Translations under genes and position numbers: made by a program
Part shown: piece by piece, positions 57,101 to 64,000 of the stretch
Layout of the letters: every line of letters begins with the position of its first letter
Numbering within the stretch: position 1 is the stretch's first letter
Source: Stomoxys calcitrans
Taxonomy: Eukaryota; Arthropoda; Insecta; Diptera; Muscidae
Direction: 5' to 3'
Assembly (NCBI RefSeq): GCF_963082655.1
Contig: NC_081553.1
Span: 21,658,479-21,722,478, forward strand
DNA length: 64,000 nt
The notes under the pieces: generated by a model
The model's input: the letters and a program-made list of their open reading frames with translations, nothing else
What the model was told of the DNA's origin: nothing
The model's database searches: none

Positions 57101-60100
57101 AATGACCCAAGCACAAAGGCCAGCAGCGGCAACAGATTTTTGAACAATCTTATCGGGATTGAATTCGGGATCCTGAAAATAGGGGAAATATAATAAACTA
57201 AGAAAAGTTCCTCTCAACACCCACCTTCAGATATCCTTGCAACATTTCAATGATGTTGGGATGTATGTTGTCCTTGTTGTAGTTGACCAAATCATTGAGG
57301 AACTGATCTACTCGAACCATCATCAGTTTGGCTGCCTTCCAGCTACGATCGCGGGGTATTTTGCCATTATTGGCAAAAAGGACCATTACGGCGGCACATA
57401 CATTCACCACCGCCTTGGGGGGAGAGCCAAAGGACTTCAGTTCGGTTAGATTGTTCTTGTTCAGAGTGTTCAATGCAGCCTGGGCTGCCACAAGCGCCGG
57501 CTCAGCTTTTCGCAAATCCTCTTCACACATTTTGGTCTTGATGCACACATCCTCCTCGATAATGCGCACCCGCTTCTCCTCCTCGGAGGCAATGTGTTTC
57601 TCATGTTTCACCTTTTCGCTTTCGGCACTGACAATGAGAATCAGTTTATCGGCGGCAGCATTTTTGGCAGTCAATTGAATTTCCTGCACGGCTAATTGGT
57701 TCTGCGAGGCATGCGAGGAAAAGATTCGCATTCATGACATTCGACCATCCATTCAATTATTCTTTGTCTCAGAGAAAAGTGCAAAAAAACAAACACGCCA
57801 GCAAACAAAACCAAAAAGGGGGTGTGTGTGTGTGTGTGTGTGTGTTGGTGCATTGGCCATAATCTCTCTTTATATAACCACACATGTATGTGCAAGCTTT
57901 AAGATAAATTTGTGAAATATGGGCTTGGGCTAAAAGCAAAATGAAAATTAATTAAAAGCAGAGTAAAATGTTCTAATGTGCATTGGTTGGTGATGTTCGG
58001 TTACGTGGCTACAACACATGTGGGAGGCAGAAATAGCATATTTTTGGCGTCAGCGGTTTTGATTCAAATGACACAAAGGCATTTTAAGGGCAAATGATTG
58101 TATTGTGACACTTATTTGCCTGAATCATTGAACAATTTTGCGAATTGTGTTTTTCATGCTTTATGAAATTAATGGTGCCAATAAGAAGGCCACCGTAGAG
58201 CAGAGGTTAGCATGTCCACTTATGACGCTAAACGCCTGGTTTCGAATCCTGGCGAGAATAACAGAAAAACTTTTAAGCGGTGGTTATGCCTTCCTAACGC
58301 TTTTGATATTTGTGATGAACTATGCCATTTGAAACAAGTAAAGAGGCGTTTAGTTCGGCATGGCCGAACTTTGGATACCCACCACCTCGGGTATATATGT
58401 AAACCACCTTTCGTCAAAATCCGGTGAAAAATGCATAGCAGCTATATCGAAATATGTTCCGATTTGAATCAAATACTTATAAGTACAAGTCATTGGTAAA
58501 TTGTGTATAACAAAATATTAATCTTTTGAGTAGCTATATCAAAATATATACCGATCTGAACCATATACGACACGGATTTCGAAAAGTCTAACAAACTCGG
58601 ATTATAAATGCGCCTTTTATGAGGCCAAGACTTTAAATCGAGATATCGGTCTATATTGCAGCTATATCCAAATCTAGACCGATCTGAGCCAAGTTGCAGA
58701 AAAGAGTCAAAGAGCCTAACATAACTTACTGTTCCAAATTTCGGCGAAATCGGACAATAAATGCGCCTTTTATGCCCCCAAAACCTTAAATTGAGAGGTC
58801 GGTCTATATGGCAGCTATATTCAAATCTGCACCGATCTGACTCAAATTGAAGAAGAATGTGGAAGGGTTTAACACAACTCACTTTCCCAAATTTTGGCAA
58901 AATCGGGCAATAAATGCGCCTTTTATGAGCCCAAGACCTTCAATCAAGAGATCGGTCTATATGGCAGCTATATCCAAATCTGGACCGATTTGGGCCAAAT
59001 TGAAGAAAAATGTCGAAGGGACTAACACCAATCACTGTCCAAAATTTCAAAAAAATCGGATAATAAATGTGGCTTTTATAGGCCTAAGATCTAAAATCGG
59101 CGGATCGGTCTATATGGCAGCTATATCCAAATCTGAACCGATTTGGGCCAAATTGAAGAAAAATGTCGAAGGGACTAACACCAATCACTGTCCAAAATTT
59201 CAAAAAAATCGGATAATAAATGTGGCTTTTATGGGCCTAAGACCATAAGTCGGAGGATCGGTCTATATGGCAGCTATATCCAAATCTGGACCGATCAAAG
59301 CCGAATTAAATAACGATGTCAAAGGGCCTAAGGGAACTCACTATCCCAAATTTCAGCAAAATCGGATAATAAATGTGGCTTTTATTGGCCTAAGACCCTA
59401 AATCGGCGGATCGGTCTATATGGCAGCTATATCCAAATCTAGACCGATCTGAGTCAAATTGAAGAAAAATGTCGAAGGGACTAACATCGATCACTGTCGC
59501 AAGTTTCAGCAAAATCGGATCATAAATGTGGCTTTTTTGGGCCTGGGACACTAAATCGGCGGATCGGTATATATGGCAGCTATATCCAATTCTGGACCGA
59601 TCTATGCCAAATTGAAGAAGAATGTCGAAGGGACTAACACCAACAACTGTCGCAAATTTCAGCAAAATCGGATAATAAATGTGGCTTTTATAGGCCTAAG
59701 ACCCTAAATCGGCGAATCGGTCTATATGGCAGCTATATCCAAATCTGGAGCGATCTGAGCCAAATTGAAGAAAAATGTCGAAGGGGCTAACACAAATCAC
59801 TGTCCCAAATTTCAGCAATCTCGGAAAATAAATGTAGCTTTTGTAGGCATAAGACCCTAAATCGGCGGATCGGTCTATATGGCAGCTATATCCAAATCTG
59901 AACCGATCTGAGCCAAATTGAGCAAGAATGTCGAAGGGTTAACACAACTCACTATCCCAAATTTCAGCAAAATCGGATTAAAAATGTGGCTTTTTTTGGG
60001 CCTAAGACCCTAAATCGGTAGATCGGTCTATATTGCAGCTATATTCAAATCTAGACCAATCTGAGCCAAATTGAAGAAAAATGTCGAAGGGTTTAACACA

Positions 60101-63100
60101 AATCACTGTTGCAAATTTCAGCAAAATCGGAAAATAAATGTGGCTTTTGTAGGCGTAAGACCCTAAATCGGCGGATCGGTCTATATGGCAGCTATATCCA
60201 AATCTGGACAGATCTGAGCCAAATTGAAGAAGAATGTCGAAGGGACTAATACAAATCACTGTCCCAAATTTCAAGAAAATCGGATAATAAATGTGGCTTT
60301 CGTAGGCGTAAGACCCTAAATCGGCAGATCGGTCTATATGGGGGCTATATCAAGATATAGTTCGATATTGCCCATCTTCGAACTTAACCTGCCTATGAAC
60401 AAAAAAAGAATCTGTGCAAAGTTTCAGCTCAATATCTCTATTTTTAAAGACTGTAGCGTGATTTTAACAGACAGACGGCTAGACGGTCAGAAAGTATATA
60501 TTCTGGTCAAGAATATATACTTTATAGGGTCGGAAATAGATATGGCGATGTGTTGCAAACGGAATGACAAAATGAATATACCCCCTATCTTCGGTGGTGG
60601 ATATAAAAATGATATGGCAGCAATGTACGTGAGAAGTTAGCCCCTGTTCCTTAATGGAATGTTCATGGTCAAATTTGCATTGTATATGCATGCAAAGTCT
60701 TGTAGTCAGACAATTTTGCATGCAAAATCTTGTAGTCAGCCAATTTAGGTTGCCATGGTAGACATAAATACCCAACTTCATACTTCTAGTGCAATCCGTA
60801 AAGAAAGTACCTACAAAATATTGCCAAATGCATACCTATCCAGTCTGGATACTCATCCCGTCAAACTTTTCGGGATAGCTATCCTGCTCTAGATTCATTA
60901 TTCCGTTTCATTTGGGTGCATGGTTTTTGGTGGTGTTTTTATGTTTGAGCCCATAATCGTACTTGTGCTATAAAATTGAACCCATTTATGAGAAAGTTGC
61001 AAGGCTTAGCTAATTGCATGTCTTTCATAGAGTCAGTGCAATTTGTGAAGGTGTGAAGTGAGAACTAAATGCGACATAGCAAGCCAAAGTCATAGATTAG
61101 CTGATAGACAGATATGTGCATAAGTACATGCGATGAAGCCGAAAGTTGTTGATTGAAAATCAAATCTATAAAAAAAATAATTCAAAAATTTAATTTTCCC
61201 CTACCATAGAATGGGGGTATACTAATCTAGTCATTCCGTTTGTAACACTTCGTCCGTTCATCCGTCCATCCGTCTGTCGAAATTACGATACAGATACTTA
61301 ATATTATTGTAAGTCCTTGGGGAATGCAAATGGGCCATATCGATTCAGATTTAGATATAGCTCCCATATAAATCGATCTTCCGATTTCTTGAGCCCTTAC
61401 AAAACGAAATTTTTGTCCGATTTGGCTGAAATTTTGCATGTAGTGTTCTTGTTCGGCTTAAAAGAGCTCAAGAAGTCACACGGGGGGATCGGTTTATATG
61501 AGAGCTATATCAGGTTATAGACCGATTCGGACGGTACTGGGCACACTTGTTGGCACAGTTATATACTCTCCACCATGTATCGCATTTGTCGAGTTCTTTC
61601 CCGGTATCTCTTTTAAGGCAAACAAAGGATGAAAGAAAAACATATAAAAAGGCGTTAAGTTCGGCCAGGCCGAACTTTGGAAACCCACCACCTCGGGTAT
61701 ATATGTAAACGACTTTCATCATAATCCGGTGAAAAAGTCATAATTTATGCCCCCATAGCAGCCATACCGAAATAAAGTCGAAAAAGTGGTCTAATAAGTA
61801 CAAGTCATTGTTCAATTTTGTAGAACAAATATTGGTTTTTCGATATCCATATCCAAATATGGACCGATCTGAACCATATACGATGCGGATGTCAAAATGC
61901 CTAACATAACTTTAAATCGAGGGATTGGTCTATATGGCAGAAATATCCAAATCTGAACCGATCTGGACCAAATTGAAGAGGAATGTCGACGGGCCTTACA
62001 CAACTCACTGTCCCAAATTTCAGCGAAATCGGACAATAAATGCGACTTTTATGGGCCCAAAACCTTAAATAGAAAAATCGGCCTATATGGCAGATATATT
62101 CAAATCTGGACCGATCTAGGCCAAATTGCAGAAAGTTCTCGAAGAGTTTAACGCAACTCACTTTTCCAAATTTCGGCGAATTCGGACAATAAATGCGCCT
62201 TTTATGGGCCCAAGACCTTTAATCGAGAGATCGGTCTATATGACAGCTATATCTAAATCTGAACCGATCGGAGCCAAATTAAAGAGGATTGTCAAATAAA
62301 CTAACACAACTCAATGTCCGAAATTTCAGCGAAATCGGACAATAAATGCGACTTTTATGGGCCCAAAACATTAAATCGAGAGATCGGTCTATATGGCAGC
62401 TATATCCAAATCTGGACCGATCTGGGCCATATTGCAGAACTTCCAATAACTTTGCTAAGTATGGTTCGAATCGGTTAATAACCGGTTAATATAAACCCAT
62501 CGTGGGTCTTGACTTCTTGAGTCATTAGAGGGCACAATTCTTATCCGATTTGGCTGAAATTTTGCATGAGGTGTTTTATTATCACTTCCAACAACTGTGT
62601 TGAGTATGGTTAAAATCGGTTCATAACCTGATATAGCTGTCATATAAACCGATCTTGGGTCTTGACTTATTGAGCAACTAAAGGGCGCAATTCTTATCCG
62701 ATTTGACTGAAATTTTGCATGAGGTGTTTTATTATTACTTCCAACAACTGTGTTGAGTATGGTTAAAATCGGTCCATAACCTCATATAGCTGTCATATAA
62801 ACCGATCTAGGATCTTGACTTCTTGAGCCTCTAGGGGGCTCAATTCTCATCCGATTTGACGGAAATTTTGCATGAGGTGTTTTGGTATCACTTCCAATAA
62901 CTGTGTTGAGTATGGTTAAAATCGGTTCGTAACCTGATATAGCTGCCGTATAAACCGATCTTGGGTCTTGACTTCTTGAACTTCTAGAGGGCGCAAATCT
63001 CGTCCGATTTGACTGACATTTTGCACGTAATGTTTTGGTATCACTTCCAATAACTTTGCTAAGTATGATTCAAATCGGTTCGTAACCTGATATAGCTGCC

Positions 63101-64000
63101 ATATAAACCGATCTGGGATTTTGATTTCTTGAGCTTCTAGAGGGCGCAATTCTTATCCGATTTGGCAGAAATTTTGTACAACGGCTTCTCCCATGACCTT
63201 CAACATACGTGTGTAATATGGTCTGAATCTGATCGGTAGCTTGCTATAGCTCCCACATAAACCGATCTCCCGATTTTGCTTCTTGAGCCCCTACATGGCT
63301 CAATTCTCATCCGAATGGACTAAAATACAACACAATGACTTCTACAATGTTCAGCATTCAATTCATTTATGGTCCGAATCGGACTGTCGGTTGATAGAGC
63401 TCCAATAGCATAACAGTTCTTATTCTTTGTTGGCCTAAAAAGAGACACCGCCCAAAGAACTCCACATATACGACCCATGGTGGAGGGTATATAAGATTCG
63501 GCCCGGCCGAACTTACCACGCCCTTCCTTCTTTTACATTGAGCTGAGCCCTTTAACTGAAATTCTTATGAAAACTTCCAAAATTTACCTCCGTTACAACC
63601 TAATTCATGAGTTTTGGTGACAACATTTCTTTCTGGTGCTTGTGTGTCATGATATATGCACGTGAGTGTGTGTGTGTAGATTGCTATAGCAGGACAACGG
63701 TTAAAATCGACCATGGCCAAAACCCCAAAAACCATTTAAAGATGTGCGAACTCTACTGTTTTACACTAATTACAATGTGAGGAAGAGTGAGTTCAAAGGT
63801 TTCACGAAAAATATTTATGGCTTCGACCTAGTCGTAGTTGTAGTCGTCGTCACCGTTTTCTCCCCACCTTTAGTGTGTCAACTTGGTTGGCACATTCCGC
63901 CAATTTGGCCATGCCACTTTGTAAGCGTTGGATGCGGCGTGTATGTTCACCACTACGGTCGACCAATAATTTGCGGTACAGGAAAATATATTCGAGAAAG
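39067..64000 (-). CDS. axonemal dynein beta-type heavy chain (DNAH9/11/17 group), 3' part of gene
   Basis: Nine exons join without a phase conflict, in transcript order: 64000-63868, 57701-57225, 57172-56808, 51665-51527, 51454-51288, 51221-50031, 44610-43030, 39438-39244 and 39166-39067. They encode 1448 residues and a stop at 39067-39069. Content in order: stalk coiled coil CC1 and microtubule-binding domain ([15 protein letters not shown]), CC2, AAA5, AAA6 and the C-terminal domain ([32 protein letters not shown]). Family knowledge: this motor drives outer-arm sliding in sperm flagella and sensory cilia. In Drosophila the closest relatives would be Dhc93AB and Y-linked kl-5; I cannot separate them by eye, so I give no symbol. 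Four introns are tiny (52-77 bp) and four are 3.6-6.2 kb and packed with repeats. One intron is GC-AG. The upstream two-thirds of the gene lie beyond the window. Confidence 0.95.
39244..39438 (-). CDS. dynein heavy chain penultimate exon
   Basis: Reads [20 protein letters not shown] to ECPLYKTR, with acceptor TTTTCTAG and donor GTATGT. Phases 1 and 2 match the flanking exons. Confidence 0.93.
39503..39815 (+). mobile_element. SINE-1, full-length, tRNA-derived, with target duplication
   Basis: A-box region TAGTGCAGAGGTTAGCATG and a B box GGGTTCGAATCCC give a clear tRNA-like head. The body ends TTAGTGGAATGTTCATGGGC and AAAATTTGCG. An 11-bp duplication ATATTTCGATG flanks it (39492-39502 and 39816-39826). 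It sits in the dynein intron 39439-43029, opposite to transcription. Confidence 0.92.
39830..41256 (+). repeat. FamD tandem array, first part
   Basis: Units with GGGGTGTTTTGGGG, CCATATTGC and ACCTTTCATTTGAGCCCC. An internal end near 40740-40830 reads CGGAACCGACAAACAAACC then ACTAGCTGGACCCGGCCCGC, a widespread insect repeat boundary. Confidence 0.78.
41257..42232 (+). repeat. FamA element, forward, 3' truncated, inside FamD
   Basis: Complete start (TTTTTATACCCACCACCGAA, TATATATATTT core, GTCCGTCCGTCTGTCTG), five units, no palindrome end. Confidence 0.82.
42370..42990 (+). repeat. FamD array, second part, decayed
   Basis: Weak units with CCCCATATTGCCATGATTGG and AAAGCGCCACCTAG, ending about 40 bp from the exon donor at 43029. 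Confidence 0.6.
43030..44610 (-). CDS. dynein heavy chain exon: AAA6 to C-terminal domain
   Basis: A 1581-base exon from [20 protein letters not shown] to TKKDVESI, with acceptor TCTTCCAG and donor GTGAGT. It carries the highly conserved [36 protein letters not shown] and [17 protein letters not shown] motifs. It is fully open. Confidence 0.96.
44611..44761 (-). other. purine-rich start of dynein intron
   Basis: GA-rich sequence (GAGAGAGAAAGAG, AGAAGAAAGGAG repeats) between the exon boundary and the hexamer array. On the minus strand this is a CT-rich tract just upstream of the acceptor at 44611-44612 and could serve as its pyrimidine tract. Confidence 0.6.
44762..46586 (+). repeat. hexanucleotide array (GGAGTA)n, with AAGTAG variant blocks
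   Basis: Nearly uninterrupted GGAGTA units (TACTCC on the dynein sense strand), with blocks of the variant AGAAGT near 46226-46330 and 46495-46570. Single-base phase slips occur at about 45803, 45990 and 46365. It lies inside the dynein intron 44611-50030. Confidence 0.98.
46587..47654 (-). pseudogene. partial, frameshifted duplicate of dynein exon 50031-51221 with its donor and intron start
   Basis: About 1070 bases here repeat 49971-51035 almost base for base, including the intron start with the donor at the 3' end (on minus). The exon's first ~190 bases and its acceptor are missing; the copy begins in the middle of [10 protein letters not shown]. Two single-base homopolymer insertions break the frame (GGGG for GGG near 47233 and an extra T near 47470), and there is one A/G difference near 47571. 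It sits between two hexanucleotide arrays inside the intron that follows the intact exon. It cannot encode dynein. It is either a real unequal-exchange product or an assembly duplicate built from unpolished reads. Confidence 0.85.
47655..49970 (+). repeat. hexanucleotide array (GGAGTA)n, second block
   Basis: The same unit as the block on the other side of the duplicated exon. A long AGAAGT block sits at about 49305-49575 and another near 49790-49960. The array ends in the identical non-repeat sequence that also follows the first block, so array plus exon tail behave as one duplicated unit. Confidence 0.98.
50031..51221 (-). CDS. dynein heavy chain exon: AAA5-AAA6
   Basis: A 1191-base exon from [14 protein letters not shown] to RPDRVTSAI, with acceptor CTTTGCAG and donor GTGAGA. 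It includes [14 protein letters not shown] and the helical AAA6 segment. Its 3' two-thirds are duplicated in the downstream intron. Confidence 0.95.
51288..51454 (-). CDS. dynein heavy chain exon: AAA5
   Basis: Starts [20 protein letters not shown] after acceptor TTTTAG and ends RWPLMIDPQ plus two bases of Leu at donor GTAGGT. Without splicing, the frame would meet TAG immediately. Confidence 0.92.
51527..51665 (-). CDS. dynein heavy chain exon: AAA5 start
   Basis: Reads [20 protein letters not shown] to WLPSFRRIE. The acceptor after ACAAAAAG has a weak pyrimidine tract; I chose it because it restores phase and the normal spacing between ENIRW and LPGD. The exon ends in phase 0 at a GC donor (GAG|GCAAGT). 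A single-base-shifted GT site (A|GTATGC) would break the frame. Confidence 0.82.
51666..52161 (-). other. dynein intron sequence, unassigned
   Basis: Contains CA repeats near 51898-51912. No gene signal. Confidence 0.4.
52162..52398 (+). mobile_element. mariner-like MITE, second full copy
   Basis: 237 bp, nearly identical to 2353-2590, with TA at 52160-52161 and 52399-52400. One base differs in the left terminal repeat (TTGGATTGCC). Confidence 0.9.
52592..52759 (+). repeat. 142-bp satellite, left remnant
   Basis: One and a bit units (TCTTATGTCTAGAGGACAAA, GTGGTGGTCTTAGACA). Separated from the main array by the LINE. Confidence 0.85.
52760..55316 (-). pseudogene. jockey-like LINE, 5' truncated, inserted in the satellite
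   Basis: Flanked by the 9-bp duplication CTTGCTACG (52751-52759 and 55317-55325). Minus frames give the end of the endonuclease region ([20 protein letters not shown]), [84 protein letters not shown] and [11 protein letters not shown]. The palm motifs are intact, but frame breaks near 54300, 54800 and 55000 disable it. A ~160-bp segment is repeated directly (53008-53167 and 53371-53531) in the 3' part. Confidence 0.9.
55317..56768 (+). repeat. 142-bp satellite array, main block
   Basis: About ten units at 117-161 bp spacing, mostly near 142. Two variants tend to alternate: one with CCACGGCGTGGATGCGGCAC and CTTAGACAGTTGGCAC, the other with CACGGGGTGGTGGTCGTAGA and GGGCTCAACG. This suggests a ~285-bp higher-order dimer. 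It starts about 40 bp from a dynein splice donor. Confidence 0.88.
56808..57172 (-). CDS. dynein heavy chain exon: end of MTBD, CC2, start of AAA5
   Basis: Begins [20 protein letters not shown] after acceptor TATTTTCAG. It runs through the CC2 coiled coil to [10 protein letters not shown] and ends in phase 2 at donor GTAAGA. The satellite array starts about 40 bp beyond the donor. Confidence 0.93.
57225..57701 (-). CDS. dynein heavy chain exon: stalk CC1 and microtubule-binding domain
   Basis: A 159-codon exon in phase 0 at both ends. The acceptor is CCTCGCAG and the donor GTGGGT. It contains the long charged helix and the MTBD core around [18 protein letters not shown] and [10 protein letters not shown]. 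It is separated from the next exon by a 52-bp intron. Confidence 0.93.
57702..58185 (-). other. dynein intron sequence with a GT microsatellite
   Basis: A (GT)n run at about 57821-57844; otherwise unassigned. Confidence 0.5.
58186..60680 (+). mobile_element. SINE-1 copy split by a FamA element
   Basis: The tRNA-like head and first part lie at 58186-58333 (GTAGAGCAGAGGTTAGCATG, GGTTTCGAATCC). The SINE tail (CCCCTGTTCCTTAATGGAAT) resumes at about 60619. Confidence 0.8.
58334..60609 (-). repeat. FamA element, reverse, long (about 11 units)
   Basis: Starts AACAAGTAAAGAGGCGTTTA and TTCGGCATGGCCGAA, then ~170-bp units with TCGGTCTATATGGCAGCTAT. It ends with the core and GGTGGTGGATATAAAAA. It sits in the dynein intron. 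Confidence 0.88.
60681..61195. other. dynein intron, unassigned
   Basis: A short direct repeat (GCATGCAAARTCTTGTAGTC, twice near 60690 and 60719). Nothing else recognised. Confidence 0.45.
61196..61640 (+). repeat. FamB fragments
   Basis: A forward start (CTACCATAGAATGGGGGTAT) with a short core, one unit, then a reversed FamB end segment (CTCTCCACCATGTATCGC) joined to FamA. Confidence 0.65.
61641..62437 (-). repeat. FamA element, reverse, truncated
   Basis: Starts AAAGGCGTTAAG and TTCGGCCAGGCCGAA, has four units, and stops where FamB units begin. Confidence 0.8.
62438..63535 (+). repeat. FamB array, forward, with palindrome end
   Basis: Five to six units with ATAGCTGCCATATAAACCGA, ending CCATGGTGGAGGGTATATAA, TTCGGCCCGGCCGAA and CCACGCCCTTCCTTC. 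Confidence 0.83.
63536..63867 (-). other. dynein intron start, unassigned
   Basis: A GT run near 63665-63680. Otherwise plain intron sequence adjoining the donor at 63866-63867. Confidence 0.5.
63868..64000 (-). CDS. dynein heavy chain exon: stalk CC1, 5' truncated by window edge
   Basis: Reads [20 protein letters not shown]... to NQVDTLK, ending in phase 0 at donor GTGGGG. It joins directly to [11 protein letters not shown] in the next exon, as expected of the first stalk helix. Its acceptor is outside the window. Confidence 0.88.

Noticed and set aside
58490..60274. CRISPR-like regularly spaced repeats
   Set aside because: Spacing is ~170 bp, the units are degenerate throughout, and the host is a eukaryote; this is a FamA array.

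Overview
This window is nuclear DNA from a fly, most likely a calyptrate muscoid (house-fly, stable-fly or blow-fly type). Three things support this. The host genes have short canonical introns and encode insect proteins (a hemomucin with a Thr-rich mucin tail, an SH3PX1-type sorting nexin, a chitin-binding-like protein and an axonemal dynein heavy chain). Most of the remaining sequence is nested insect-type transposons. The SINEs carry tRNA-like heads. No prokaryotic gene organisation, CRISPR array or rRNA gene is visible.

Host genes. (1) Hemomucin (Hmu), + strand, exons 2-84, 152-357, 420-720 and 13514-14591; the 5' end lies outside the window. Its third intron is 12.8 kb. (2) SH3PX1, + strand, 9066-10691, is one uninterrupted 541-codon frame lying wholly inside that intron, on the same strand. 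(3) A small CBM14-like gene, - strand, 15393-15641, is arranged tail-to-tail with hemomucin. (4) The 3' part of an outer-arm beta-type axonemal dynein heavy chain, - strand, covers 39067-64000 and continues upstream of the window. I resolved nine exons whose phases all agree. They encode 1448 residues running from the stalk to the C-terminal domain. One intron uses a GC-AG pair. The longer introns are filled with repeats.

Repeats. 2.3-4.3 kb and 25.3-26.8 kb hold two complete TIR elements with perfect 8-bp target duplications (hAT signature). Each carries inside it a tandem array of a palindrome-ended repeat family (here FamB). FamB and its relative FamA recur throughout the window in both orientations and interrupt tRNA-derived SINEs. 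11.7-13.0, 18.5-21.5, 25-27.2, 30.7-34.8 and 52.8-55.3 kb contain decayed LINE or LTR retrotransposon copies of RTE, R1, I/LOA and jockey type plus a Gypsy integrase remnant. Tc1/mariner transposase remnants lie at 17.3 and 35.6 kb, and 238-bp mariner-like MITEs at 2.35 and 52.16 kb. Two further tandem-repeat zones lie at 36.2-38.2 kb (on the 3' side of dynein) and 39.8-43.0 kb (inside a dynein intron). A 142-bp satellite, split by a LINE, occupies a dynein intron at 52.6-56.8 kb. A hexanucleotide array (GGAGTA on +) of more than 4 kb fills the intron at 44.6-50.0 kb and is itself split by a partial, frameshifted copy of the neighbouring dynein exon.

The four genes show no sign of acting in one pathway. 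Their proximity looks like ordinary insect gene order plus nesting. I found no convincing new multi-gene system. The most distinctive signals are structural: the gene-in-intron arrangement, the duplicated exon embedded in a hexamer array, the hAT elements carrying palindrome-ended arrays, and several long inverted repeats. All coordinates of repeat families are read by eye and are accurate to roughly 10-20 bp unless a target duplication fixes them.
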